DNA of 64,000 nucleotides from Raphanus sativus (Eukaryota > Streptophyta > Magnoliopsida > Brassicales > Brassicaceae). A program made the position numbers and the translations under genes. The notes below the pieces were generated by a model. That model made no database searches. It saw only the letters and a list, made by a program, of their open reading frames with translations, and had not been told where the DNA came from. Shown piece by piece: positions 11,480 to 22,754 of the stretch; the stretch's first letter is position 1; the number at the start of each line of letters is the position of its first letter. The DNA lies in NCBI RefSeq assembly GCF_000801105.2, contig NC_079516.1:46790908-46854907 (forward strand), given 5' to 3'.

Positions 11480-13861
11480 CTTGGAGGAAGACAGTCGAGA
11501 GAAGATTGGAATCGAAGAGAGAGAGTGATGAGATCTGATCCTTTTTTTTTTTTCTTTTTTCACTGAAATGACGAAAACAGAGATTTATTGACGACGAAGG
11601 AAAACGGGGTTCGGTTGGATTTGGAATATTGAAATGCTTAAGCGATGTCGTTTTTATGACTAAGCTTTGATTTTTCCTTCTTAATTGCGTACTTGTGACG
11701 GCAATTTTCTGACCGGGCACGCGGGGTGTTCATTATTTAAATAACCGATCCGGTTCAGGTTGGTCAACTCTACTGGACCGGTCTAATGAATCCACCCGCC
11801 CACGTTATGGGAATCCGAGACGTGGAAATATCAGAAAAGTTTTTTTTAGTGTAAAAATATCAGAAAAGTTAATCAATATTTTTTTTTGTAAAAATGAAAA
11901 AGGTTAAATCAGTATTTCTTCATTTAAAAAAATTATTTATCTCTATATTTTGCTGTTTATACTTGTTTATGCTCTATCTAAAATCCAATTTTAATAATTG
12001 AACCCATATAGATTGAGATTTTTATATGATAAAATATTTTTTCTGCAACCATATGCTTTGAGAACCCTCCCCAGCCCCCGCCCCCCAAAATGTATACTCA
12101 ATAGTTTTACCATTTTCAAAATTTTCCTATTTTATTGTAGAACATTATTTACTTCTCTTAATATATTAAACTACTTGCATTTTAATTTCTACAAAAAACT
12201 ATTTTAATATTTCAACCAAAATATTTTCAGAAAAATTGATATTCATGTCGTAATTAGAAAGCCACAAAATATTTAAGTTCATCCTAAAATTTTAATATGT
12301 ATATTATAAATTAGTTATAGTACAAGCACAATTTATCCTTATTAAAAAGAACTCTTCTGATACCTTAAACAACTTTCAATAGCTAAAACAGTATTTCATT
12401 TTAGGAAGAAAATAATTGAGTTATTTAATTCAATTTTAAGGTGAAAAATGTTTTCTAAAATTCAGTTATAATAATAAAAAAATATTCACTGAAATATCTT
12501 TTAAACTCTTTTAGTAATAGAAGTATAAAACTGATAGTATTATATATTATTCTATCTATGGTGAAATATTCTCATAAAAATAGTTTTATTTATTAAAGGT
12601 AAATATAAATAATATAATAATAATAAAAAGAAATACTCAAACTAAAATAAAATTTAAAAAAATATTAAAAGTGAAATTTATTATATTTTTACAAATTAAG
12701 TATTATATATTTCACTATATAAAATCAAGTCTACATAACGCGTGAAATTATCATTTAAATATAATAATTAGAGAGTGATCCGAACTAGCATCTGACTGAG
12801 TTAACATTGTGAATGTAACCGTTGAGTAGCTCAATTACCGGATTTTCTTACGGGTGTAAAGCGAATATTAAAACCGATATTTGTAATTTAGTTGATAGAT
12901 TTTAGTTTGTGTTATTGTTGTGACAAATGTTATGAAGGTACAAAAACAGTAACGTGCATATCTAGACTAAGAAAATATCATAAGCTCTACTTTAAATTAT
13001 ATATAATGATATTGTGAATTCAGTTGTTAATTTGTAAAAATGATAGGTCACAAACACTACTTCTGGTCAAAATGTATCTGCTAGCATTTGTGATACTTTT
13101 CATTACGAAAGCAATATATCATACCATGATAACTGATAAGCATAAATACTTCTCGAACTTTAATTTATATTTACATAATTAAGTTTCTTAGATCAGTTTA
13201 CTACTTTTGGAGAATAAATGACCAAATTCTGTGCTTGATGTACATAGTTGAAACATTTAGTTGCTTCTTTCATTTCCCATATAAAGGTGGTGGAGTCTGA
13301 TCACTTCGTAATGGTAAGACAAGTTAGATTCCGTTCCAGATGTAAACTAATTATTAAAAAGAAATCTACGGTTCAACAAAACTAGTCAGGTGAACTTTTG
13401 GTAGGGACATTAACCACGTGAATTCAACGTTCCTAAATTTCCACTCTTCTGTCTCGAGCATCATTAACGGGATCGCTTAATAGGGTGTTTAGGTTTTTTT
13501 GTAATTAAAAGAAAAAGAAAAATCACAATTACCTTGAGCAACGGAGCTTAATTAAGCGTCAAAAGAAAGGGTGCTTGGGGACACATGTTACAATTACCTT
13601 GTCTCTTACCTCTATCTCTCTCTCTGACTCGTCTCTCAGAACGTAGTTTCATCCTCTCGAATCACACAGACCTCTGTCTCTTGCCTTCTTCTTCTTCTTC
13701 TCCATATTCCCCTGACTTTTTTTTCTTTCTGAAACCCTGATTTCCGAAGAAAACACAAAAAAAATAAATGAAACAGATGCAGAGCATGAACGGAGAAGGG
13801 TGTGGTTAGGGATACAAAACGCAATAAAGCTAACAGTCTCATTCGCCCTCCCAGATTACAC
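11480..13861. other. AT-rich spacer between UBA1 and the 13.9-kb locus
   Basis: The start of this stretch (11480-11720) holds the UBA1 first non-coding exon and promoter. The rest is AT-rich with no open frame that resembles a protein family. It contains one micro-insertion at 11842-11854. A (CT)n/CTTCTT-rich leader-like tract lies at 13610-13720. Confidence 0.5.
11842..11854 (-). mobile_element. micro-insertion of 13 bp
   Basis: TTTTTTAGTGTAA sits between two perfect copies of AAATATCAGAAAAGTT (11826-11841 and 11855-11870). The insert resembles a tail-only retro-insertion, although the base before the A run is T rather than the C seen in most others. Confidence 0.5.
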
Positions 13862-14870
13862 ATGGATCTCGTCGTTTGTCCGCAAGGACTTGCTAACAGT
13901 CTCATTCTCCCTCCCAAATTACACATGAGGTATAAAATACAATAAAGCTTCGTCCTTATCTTCTCAAACTCTCTTGTGATTATACCAAACATCTAACTAA
14001 CTCTGTTTCGATTTTGTAGTCAAGCTGCTACTGATTTGTCTGACTCTAAAGCTGGTGCTGAGCTCTTAGACATCATTCGTATAAAGGTATGGTTAAGAGT
14101 CTTACAAGGATAGATATGTTGATAGATGATAGACAGTGGGAACAAATGTGTAGAAGATTTAATGGCAGCGATCTTTTATGTCTCTTTTTTTGAATGCTTA
14201 GTATTGAAAGGTTCATGAGAATCCAATTGATGTCAGTTTAGTGAACAAGTTTGTATGTGAATTCACAAGCTTTATGCCTTGGTGGCTTCATTAAGCTTAA
14301 GATTGGAAAGTAACAATGTTCTCATTTGTTTGAATGGTCCAGCAAGCTCCGAGACTGTGTCTTAGATATTCAGTTGTTAATTGTTTCTTGTGTATATTGT
14401 TTTTTACCAAAGTGTGGGGTTTTTGATGAGATCGTCATCATGTTCTGCTCTTGTTTCTTAGTTCTTAGTTGTCACTGTCTTTGCAGAGCTAATCTAGTGG
14501 TAAATGTTCTGTTTTTTTTTTAGAATATGAAAGACTCGAGGTTTCTATTTGTAGACTAGTTTCACCAAAGTGTAGGCTTTTGATGAGATCTTCATCATGT
14601 TCTGCTCTCACTTCTTAGTTCTTACTTAATCTAGTGGTGAATCCATTGCTCTGTTTCTAGAATATGAAAGACTTCAGCTTACTCTGATAAGTTGTTATAA
14701 CTTTCCGATTTTGTTTTTATGTTCTGAAATTAGTTTCAATGCAGGGAGCCATAACATCTTTAGGATCGGAAGAAGCGAGGAGGGAATGGTTGTTGTGTGG
14801 AAGAGAAGATGAACACAGCTTTTATAGGAGATGGCCACGACTTGTGCTGGCCATGTTTTTGATTAAGTAA
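13862..14870 (+). CDS. possible three-exon small protein (86 aa), unknown
   Basis: Three segments with proper splice signals join in one frame: 13862-13929 (AG|GTATAA), 14020-14086 (TTTTGTAG| to AAG|GTATGG) and 14745-14870 (AATGCAG| to TAA). The product starts MDLVVCPQGLANSLILPP, continues QAATDLSDSKAGAELLDIIR and ends in AMFLIK. I recognise no family. Immediately upstream of the chosen ATG, a first copy of ANSLIRPPRLHM lies in the same frame, 63 bp (21 codons) before ANSLILPPKLHM, so the 5' part arose by internal duplication. It could instead be a non-coding transcript or gene remnant; in-frame splicing over three exons is the only support. Confidence 0.35.
14406..14677. repeat. diverged tandem duplication, about 155 bp period
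   Basis: ACCAAAGTGT.GG..TTTGATGAGATC starts at 14406 and again at about 14564. Both copies continue through ATCATGTTCTGCTC and TCTAGTGGT to AGAATATGAAAGACT. It lies in the second intron of the possible small gene. Confidence 0.7.
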
Positions 14871-15193
14871 CAATGGTAACACAGTTTGATTGATGCCAAT
14901 AGAACATGTTTTTGATTAGTTGTAATGACTTGTGTTGATGCCAATATTTTTCTTAAAAACCTTTATAGGATACTTGCATTGGAGAACAAAAATTTAGATG
15001 TTTCTTAAATTAAGTGCTTAATACCTATTTATTACTAAAAAATGTTTAAGCACTCTATTAAGGGTGCTAGGGTTAATGGTGCTCTACATAACTCTCCTTC
15101 ACACCATCCATATTCTAAACAAAAAAAAACTCCACACTTTTTCTCTCTTTCTTTTAAACTCTGAAATTAAACACTCACAAGTAGTAAAACTCC

Positions 15194-15661
15194 ATGGAAC
15201 CAGCCACTTCTTCTGGGTCATGCAGACCTGACCCAAAACCCTCAACCACGTCAGCACGACGACCACCAAGCCGTTACGAGTCACAGAAACGCCGCGACTG
15301 GAACACGTTTCTACAATACCTAAGAAACCACAAACCCCCTCTAACGCTAACGCTGTGCAGCGGGTCGCACGTGCTCGAGTTCCTCAAGTACCTAGACCAA
15401 TTCGGAAAAACCAAAGTCCACGTGACAACATGTTTTTTCTTCGGCCACTCCGACCCAACATCTCCTTGCGCTTGTCCGCACAAACAAGCTTGGGGATCTC
15501 TGGACTCGTTGATCGGACGCCTTAGAGCAGCTTACGAGGAAAACGGTGGACGGCCGGATACGAACCCGTTTGCTGCACGCGCAGTTAGGATTTACCTTAG
15601 GGAAGTCAAAGGGAATCAAGCTAAGGCTCGTGGAGTTACTTATCAGAAAAAGAGACGGTAA
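15194..15661 (+). CDS. ALOG-domain (LSH/DUF640) transcription factor
   Basis: Intronless, 155 aa. The ALOG domain covers residues about 25-150. It begins [18 protein letters not shown], has the family signature in the C.H..C.C-type zinc ribbon ([11 protein letters not shown], then [19 protein letters not shown]), continues [15 protein letters not shown] and ends with a basic GVTYQKKRR likely to act as a nuclear localisation signal. ALOG proteins are nuclear DNA-binding regulators of organ boundaries, meristem activity and light-dependent growth. The N-terminal tail is short (proline/serine/threonine-rich) and there is almost no C-terminal tail. Among Arabidopsis LSH genes I favour an LSH6-like member from context, but identity is not settled. 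Confidence 0.9.
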   Translation: MEPATSSGSCRPDPKPSTTSARRPPSRYESQKRRDWNTFLQYLRNHKPPLTLTLCSGSHVLEFLKYLDQFGKTKVHVTTCFFFGHSDPTSPCACPHKQAWGSLDSLIGRLRAAYEENGGRPDTNPFAARAVRIYLREVKGNQAKARGVTYQKKRR

Positions 15662-15779
15662 CCTACCGTTACTACCGGCAGACTGGATGTGTATTAAACG
15701 AGTGGAATCGTCGTCTCCGGGCAGGCCCGTTTTATAGTGGTGATTATCTTGCTGCCTCCGGAGCCTTACTTCCATAGGT

Positions 15780-17727
15780 TAATATAATAATCATACATAT
15801 TTTGCTTATCTTTACCCATATATGTTTTTCTTGTGCAACTCTTTCCCCATATATGTATGTTGTATAAAATCATATTTCTTTTTATCAAGGAAACATGTAC
15901 TATTTTCACTGTAGTGGCAAGAGTGTATTTATTTTCTCAGAGCGTAGAAATTTATGAGTCTCTCACAAATTTGAAACCTATTTTTATGCTAACTAATAAA
16001 TATTTTTTAATATTTTTCTCATTTGTTATTTGTTATTTGTTAGCATTTTCTCATTTGATAACATTTTACCAAAAAAACTAATACTTTTTTCTATAATTAT
16101 TTTATTTATTTTTAAAATTAATGAATCAGTCATCTAAAAGATGAATTTCTCATATATATATATGGGAATTTCTGAAATGAGAACCACTCTTACCATTTTT
16201 CTTACTTTTCACTATTTTATTTATTTCAATTGTGAGAAACTATGTGAAAGATCTTTAATGGCCATGCTCTTAGAAGACAATTGTACGGAGTATTCATTGT
16301 CTCAATATGAGAAATTACTTACGTCTATTCATTTTGATTTGTGAAATGTTGAGGGATAACCGAAGATGAATGAAGGAGGTATATGTGCATATGTGATTTT
16401 GTTAGTATATAAATCCATATAAAAGTTGATGTCTATTTTGGATTTATTTGATTGTTATTTAGTTGAAGAGCAGCTTTCATTGATCAATAACGTTTTGATT
16501 TTCATCTAACATATTTTGTCTCTATCCCCAAGTTTATAAATTCTTAAATTAATTTCGCGATAGAATACATATCCTACTATACAAAGTAATTAATTATGAT
16601 ATGGAAGATGTTAATACTTAATATGTCATCATTATATATTCATTTAGTTTTCTTAGCAATATTTTCGTGTACTTTTTATGTCTTTTTGTAAGTATATTTT
16701 CGAGTGAATTGGTCAAAGTTATGACCACCATTAAAACTTAGCTCGAGGTGCTTTTAAAGGGGATATATCAAAATGCATCTCCAGGTGCTTTCAGAATGTA
16801 TATATCAAATGCTTGGAAATGGTAGCATTTGATATGATCTAGCTAGATTTTATTCAGGTAGTCTCATCTTCATCGATCCGTTTCTAATTTTCTTAATATA
16901 TAGGGTTATATGCATATAAGTACCTATATTTTAAATGTGTTATCCAATTACGCTACATGGTCATATGGCATTGGACAATAATGTCTACGTCAACAATAAT
17001 GTGACGGAAAGAGAGACGAGACTCCATCTTATATCACCCCTCCTTCACATTCAAAAGGTTAATCTTTTCCAATACTTGTTGAGATTATCATATGGCCACA
17101 GTTTAAATCACTGTTCCTCTGAACAATGTCGATACATTTTGGTTTAACAATTTGTCTCTAGATGGAGAGCTCATGAATTCTATATATAGTTTCTGATGGG
17201 AATGTTTTAATACTGATCCTACAGAACTGTGAAAAAAATATCAGATGGTATTGAAAGAACAACCTAAGACCTGCTTAATTATTATACAACAAAAACCCGC
17301 CAGCTAGCTCTATCACGGTACACTAGAGTGTTGTGTATTGTTAGCCGGTTGTTGAGGAAGACAGTCCAAGGCTCCATGTACCTGAATAGTGTATTTTGAG
17401 TGATGTTAACCCGCTAGCAGTACAGAAAGAGTGTTACAGAAAAGGTAAAAAAAAAAAGGCATTGCATTCAGTCCATTATGAATTTGCAACAACTCTCACG
17501 GACCTATGGATATAACTACTCAATATCTACTATACCTATGGACGCAACTCTCTCCCTAAGAACTAGCTTGTTGGTGAGAGAAGTAACACATCTCTAGGAC
17601 AACAAGGGCTTGGTAATTTCCAGACGATCAGACAAATCTCTTTGTAATTCCAGCAACTCCAGACAATAATACTAATACAGAGAATTCTTAATAGATGATG
17701 TTCAGCTACTATTTAACAAGTAAGATC
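15780..17727. other. spacer between the ALOG gene and FLX
   Basis: AT-rich spacer without a recognisable gene. Open frames up to 82 aa show no family resemblance. The part next to 17728 probably contains the FLX 3'UTR or a further 3' exon. Confidence 0.4.
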
Positions 17728-18690
17728 TCACAAGTGTACCTGGTGAGAACCATTGGCTTCAGGGTACTGGAGACCTTGGCTTCCATAAATATCATCAGAG
17801 TTTCCATAACTTGCAACCAATCCCGGGCCTTACAACAACAAATTCAACAAAGTTACTTGCAGGTAAAGGTTTTCAAATCTAAAGCTACAATCTTTAATCA
17901 GTAAAAACACGAAGGTTACTTGGGGTTTGAGCTGCCTCAGCAGCTGCTTTAGCTTTGGCTTCCAAGTCAGCCAACTCTTCCTCAAGCTTCACAACTTCAC
18001 GGTTCAAGTGATCAATAGTCTTCTCCATACCACGCTCATGGTGAAGATTACTCGCTCGCGTCTTCTTCTCCAGCTCAAGAGCAGCTCTGCATCAACCCCC
18101 CCAAACTCATCACTAAGTCCAAAAACAACTAAAATTGGATTCAATTCAATTCAATTCAATTCGAGTATTCACCTTCCTTTACTAACTTCCTCTCTAAGAC
18201 TCTCAATCTCCACCCTAACCTCCACAGCTCGATCAGAATTAGGTTTAGCCTTAGCGATCTCTCCGCTAAGCATCGCCAGCTCAGCCGTTAGCTTCTCCCT
18301 ATCCTCAGCTAGCCTCTGTACGTCCGACCTAACCTGATCAAGCTCGGCTCCGATTCCGTTAACCACGCGAGCCTCCGCCTCCATCCTCAGCGAGTTCTGG
18401 TAAACCTCCCGGACCTTCGCTTCGGTGTCCGATTTAACCGCCGCGGCGGCTTCCAGCAGCCGGGCGAGCTCGCGCTTGGCTAAATTGAGCTGGTCTTTCA
18501 CTCCCAAGTGCGCTAGCGCTAGCTTCTGGTTGTCCGTCAGGATGGATTGGATCTCGCGGTGCTGAGTCGCGATTTTCTCCTCGAGGAGGGCGGATCGAGT
18601 GCGGTTCATATCCGATTCGGTGAGGTGAGATTCCGATAGTCTCAGGGAGGAGGAGGAAGAAGACGGAAGATAACGGTCTCTTCCGGCCAT
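17728..18690 (-). CDS. FLX: FLX, FLC EXPRESSOR coiled-coil protein
   Basis: Exons (minus): 18690-18173, 18086-17920 and 17828-17728. The first two junctions keep frame. The product is about 261 aa if exon 3 reads through to the TGA at 17728. FLX proteins act with FRIGIDA to promote FLC transcription and delay flowering. The start MAGRDRYLP is characteristic; a second ATG lies 7 codons upstream, but MAGRDRY is the conserved start. Residues about 35-225 form long coiled coils (EEKIATQHREIQSILTDNQ, KRELARLLEAAAAVKSDTEA, LNREVVKLEEELADLEAKA), followed by a Gly/Tyr/Ser tail (GLVASYGNSDDIYGSQG). A GTAC donor at 17739 means a fourth exon is possible, which would replace the last three residues. Between UBA1 and LBD12, as expected for FLX. 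Confidence 0.88.
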
Positions 18691-19098
18691 TCTCCGGTTG
18701 CGGAAGTGCACGTGCCCTACTCGATCGCTAATCGTATTATCGTTCTTCGCTTGCTACTAAAGTAAGCAGGATAATTAAAAAGCTAAAATGCGCACTAAGA
18801 GTAGCCACGTGTTTGTTTTATACAGTTATGTTTATATGGGAGAGTCGTTTTTTATGGGCTATTGACTTAGAGCTGACTTAAGAGATGCTTGGCCCATTCT
18901 AAGCCCAGATTAGAACAGGCAAGACCCATGTATATAGCATGAGAGTGAAAGAACACTTGGCAGTGGATACTGATTGAGAAAGTAAACGCATTCTCATCGG
19001 TGGAATATCGAAGACTTATAACAACAAAATAGTGAATAAAATAGAAAATTAAGAGAGAATGAGAGAGGATAATAGACTGTTTTCGTTTGACACCCAAA

Positions 19099-19354
19099 CA
19101 GGGCCGGCCCTTGATAGAAGCAAAGGAAGCAGCTGCTTCCAGCCTTTTCTTTTATAGATTATTTTCGGCCACAAACAACTGCTGGTTTACACTAGCTTAT
19201 TGGTAATCAGTATTCCATGATATGTCAACAACCAGGGTTCAAACCTCTCAGTCGGCATTTAATTTTTGTTTTCTATTTTTATTTTTTTTCCTTCTAAAAA
19301 ATGGCCAATTTTTTTTGTTTGCTTCTAGTCTTTAAATTCCTAGGACCGGCTCTG
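19099..19354. mobile_element. non-autonomous hAT-like element with 8-bp TSD
   Basis: A 256-bp element starts CAGGGCCGGCCCTTGA and ends with the inverted counterpart (CAGAGCCGGTCCTAGG on the minus strand). A perfect 8-bp direct repeat CACCCAAA flanks it at 19091-19098 and 19355-19362. The 8-bp duplication and CAGGG-type ends fit the hAT superfamily. There is no transposase frame inside, so movement would need a partner element. Confidence 0.85.
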
Positions 19355-19439
19355 CACCCAAAGTAATATAGTGATATATGAAAAAGAAAGAATTGTTCTT
19401 ATAATGAAACTGATGGTTGTATTGTGAACCTTATGATGA

Positions 19440-20522
19440 ATGAAATATTTAGATGAAAAAGGTACCAACTCCACAAAAACTGGATATGGCATTGGAATGA
19501 TGGAGCTTCACCAGGCCTCTGAGTTCGAGCTCTCCTTTAATTGGCTAAAGCATATCTGGAACGTCAAGACTGCGCCCAAACTGAAAGATTTTATCTGGAA
19601 AGTGGTTCGTAAGGCCATACCTGTCAGCGCAAACTTGGAGAAGCGTGGAATCACGAGCTTCACCTGCAAAAAGTGTGGAGGAGAAGAAGATGACGCCCAT
19701 GTTTTTCTTCATTGCCCCTTCGCCAAGGAAGTATGGAGCTTAGTCCCAATCAAACACAGACCATCAGCTTCGACTGAAACGTTCCTAGACCTTCTAACAG
19801 AAACCGCTGAGTACACCCCACTCCCGCCAACGGGAGTAACAGCGCCCTTATGGCCTTGGGTGATATGGAATCTTTGGAAGTCTCGAAACAAACTGGTTTT
19901 TGAAAATAGGAATTTTACAGCTGCTGAAACTGCTCTCAAGTGTATTAAAGATGCCAAGGAATGAAGTCAGGCCCAACATGAGACTCAGGTGACAATACCA
20001 GAGAGCCATAGAGCCGAACAGACTCACCAGCGATCTCCACGCCCCCCTCCTCTGTTTTCCCCGGACATTCTGGTTTGTAGTACAGATGCTGCTTGGGATG
20101 TGACTACAGGAACATGTGGCATTGGTGGAATATTCTCTGGCTCCAACACGGCAAGACTACCTGACTTCTCGGAAGCTCAAAGACATGTATCATCAGCGCT
20201 TATGGCTGAGGCCATTGCTGTTCGATTGGCGGTGCAAACCGCTGTCTACTCAAACATCCGATCCCTGGCGGTTCTCTCCAAGTCTCTCTCTCTCTGATCA
20301 CTATGCTGAAGAAAGGGAAGAGCCAACCTGAACTGTTCGGTATCATGTTTGATATCTATCACTTTATGCCTTTCTTTGAAACAATTTCTTTTGTTTTTAT
20401 TTCTCGTAATTTTAATGCGGATGCTGATTTGGTGGCAAAATCAGCTCTTGCAAGGTCTGTAACAAACTCCTCTTAAGAGAGTACGCTTTAAGAAATGCAA
20501 TTTAGTTTGATCAAAAAAAAAA
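19440..20522 (+). mobile_element. LINE 3' fragment: zf-RVT and RNase H, decayed
   Basis: ORF 19440-19964 carries a zf-RVT domain: FNWLKHIWNVKTAPKLKDFI, then CKKCGGEEDDAHVFLHCPFA and a VIWNLWKSRNKLVF motif. A TGA at 19962-19964 splits it from the RNase H part, which resumes in the same frame (CSTDAAWDVTTGTCGIGG, then MAEAIAVRLAV). A frameshift near 20285 puts the last RNase H segment (NADADLVAKSAL) in another frame. The 3' end is TTTGATC followed by A10 at about 20513-20522. A dead L1-like element; its 5' limit and target duplication could not be fixed. Confidence 0.8.
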
Positions 20523-21235
20523 GATCATATTAGGATAGGTTTCACCACTTCGGGAGTTTTAGAGTTTATAACTATTCATTAATCATTCATACAATAAATA
20601 AAATAAAAATTTATACCGATGAATATTTTATTTTCTTTAATTTGAGGGGTACGTCAAATCCATGAAAAAACTCAGATTAATCTCTAAAGAGATAGTGTAG
20701 TCCACAGATGAACCTTCATTCCGAATATTTAAATGGTCCGTAAAATAGATCTATATCAGCTGACTATATAGTAAACTGTAGTGGGGTGTCTCTAAATCCA
20801 GAATGCTTAGCAATCTTAAAACTCGCCTACCACTAGACAACCACCTCGTAGTTAATGATATTTTCTTTGTTGCTTTCTTTTAATGTTTTACCGTTTTATT
20901 TGTTAACCATGTGTTAGTGGTCATGTGGTAAATGATGTCCCATAATGATTCTAAGGGCCGTGGAGTCGAATTCGTTGCTTTCAGATTATCCTAGTATATG
21001 ACCAGATGGCAATGATATCTCCTCTTGGAAACAACTGTGTCTAACTAGCGCCGGTGATTAAGCACTTAAAGATTAGTTAGTTAGGTCTCAAACCAATGAT
21101 ATCTCGAATCAACAAAAGAAAAACATTTTACTTGTTGTTTCTTTGTTGTTCCATGTCCATCCGCGAATTTATAGCAATTTAGGGTTTAAGAAACAACAAG
21201 GAACTCGGCAAACAGAAATGCAGAACCTAGACTTT

Positions 21236-21256
21236 TTTTTTTTGCTTAAACTTTGG
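21236..21256 (-). mobile_element. micro-insertion of 21 bp
   Basis: T8 followed by GCTTAAACTTTGG lies between two copies of ACCTAGACTTT (21225-21235 and 21257-21267). On the minus strand the insert ends ...AAGC plus A8. Confidence 0.6.
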
Positions 21257-21794
21257 ACCTAGACTTTAACCACTAAAAGAAAGGCATCATCATATTATGA
21301 TGTTATGAGAAGGAATCATACGAGAATATTCCATGATCTCTGCAACATCCATATTTGAAGCTATAAGGCTAAATATGTGAGTTTACGTTTGCTGAAACTT
21401 TTGATATTATGTAACCTTATATATTATCGAAGTTTATGATGTACGCAAGTTTTACATTTAACTTTATCACCATTTATTAATCAAAATTATCGGATAACTA
21501 TGGAACACCACACTATCAATAGCTCAGTTATATATGGCTATATATATAACCAGATCATGAATAGGCTCATCTGCTGATTCCCTTAACTATAGCTGCCACA
21601 TGAATTTCGAAGGGTTGACTGATCATGGTTGTGTGATATTATAGTACTATAGTAATTATTAGCAAATGCTGCTTTTAAATCAGTATTAGTTATATCCATT
21701 TGTTGCGTGGTATATAGTAATCTTGTACTATATCATTGACAAAATATTATTTTGCAGTTGTCTTAATAGCACTTGTAAGTTTTTCCATTTTTTT

Positions 21795-21844
21795 GATTAT
21801 GGGGGAAAAACTTACAATAGCACTTGTAAGTTTTTCCCATAATC
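21795..21844. repeat. short hairpin with a third repeat arm nearby
   Basis: GATTATGGGGGAAAAACTTAC plus AA (21795-21817) pairs with TTGTAAGTTTTTCCCATAATC (21824-21844) across the 6-base loop TAGCAC, leaving a 2-base bulge. A further direct copy of TAGCACTTGTAAGTTTTTCC lies just upstream at about 21767-21786. Confidence 0.8.
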
Positions 21845-22311
21845 AACTATAAAATGTTAAAAATGTTAAGAAAAACAAACTATGACATGTTTATAAAATT
21901 ATTCACACATGATAACTAAAACTAAAAAGACAAACCAACAAAAAATAGGATTTTCATTCAAGTTTACATATATATATTAGTTCAAATTTACAGTATAGTT
22001 AGCACAACTAAATAGAAAAACGAATGCCTTAAACTTACAAACAGTTTCAAGCCGTTGAGAGGTATAACATTATAGTATTATAGCCTTTAATTGTTCATTG
22101 TACTGTTTTCGTTTATAGTACTGTCGTTATAATAGTTTTGATAATATATATATATATATATATTGGTTTTATGTATTTTTTGGTCTTGTTTGTATTTTAA
22201 ATTCAAGAAAGAAAAAGATAAAGTTTTCGTTTTTGTTTTAGCTATTTCAACCCCTGAAGTATTTTTTGTTTTATATTTTTCTAACCTCTGAAGTAGTCAG
22301 AGAATTGTTTT

Positions 22312-22329
22312 AGTTTTTTTTTTTTTTTT
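22312..22329 (-). mobile_element. micro-insertion of 18 bp, poly(T)
   Basis: AG followed by 16 T lies between two copies of GAGAATTGTTTT (22300-22311 and 22330-22341). It consists almost only of the homopolymer. Confidence 0.5.
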
Positions 22330-22754
22330 GAGAATTGTTTTTGGTAGTATATCGTAAAAGGTATAGAACGACTGAAATGAAATGGTAATTTTCAAAACTG
22401 AAAACTAGAGTTAAAATTCTAAAATAACTAAGATGAGGCGGTGACTGCTAGAGTCCAAGTCTACGGATTAGTACGAAGCCCTGATGTTTCAGATATGCAT
22501 TTTTTGTTTCTTCCAGAATCTCACAGTGACAAGACTTAAATTTTTTATAGAAAAAGGTCTTTAATTTGGAGTTCCGCTAAAAAGAAACTCATTTTCAAAA
22601 AAAAAACTACTCCATATATAAGTAAAAACCCGTCATGTATTTTTAATTTCTTTTCAACCTCTTTAAAGCACAGAAGAGACTTTAATAGTTTTACCGAACT
22701 CGTCAAACATTGCTTCTTGTCTCCCATCGTTTCCAAAGAGATTTTAGTTTTTCC

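Larger units (their letters stand above)
20523..22754. other. spacer with hairpin and micro-insertions
   Basis: No gene seen. Two micro-insertions (21236-21256 and 22312-22329), a hairpin at 21795-21844 and a (TA)n tract near 22146-22162 are the only defined structures. The rest is AT-rich unique-looking sequence. Confidence 0.5.

Noticed and set aside
15392..15775. Minus-strand 127-aa frame
   Set aside because: Antisense of the ALOG gene; no independent motif.
18867..19097. 76-aa minus-strand frame with a hydrophobic stretch
   Set aside because: No family resemblance or gene context; lies in the FLX promoter next to a transposon.
22146..22162. TA microsatellites here and at 32184 and 46034
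   Set aside because: Ordinary simple repeats, no special significance.
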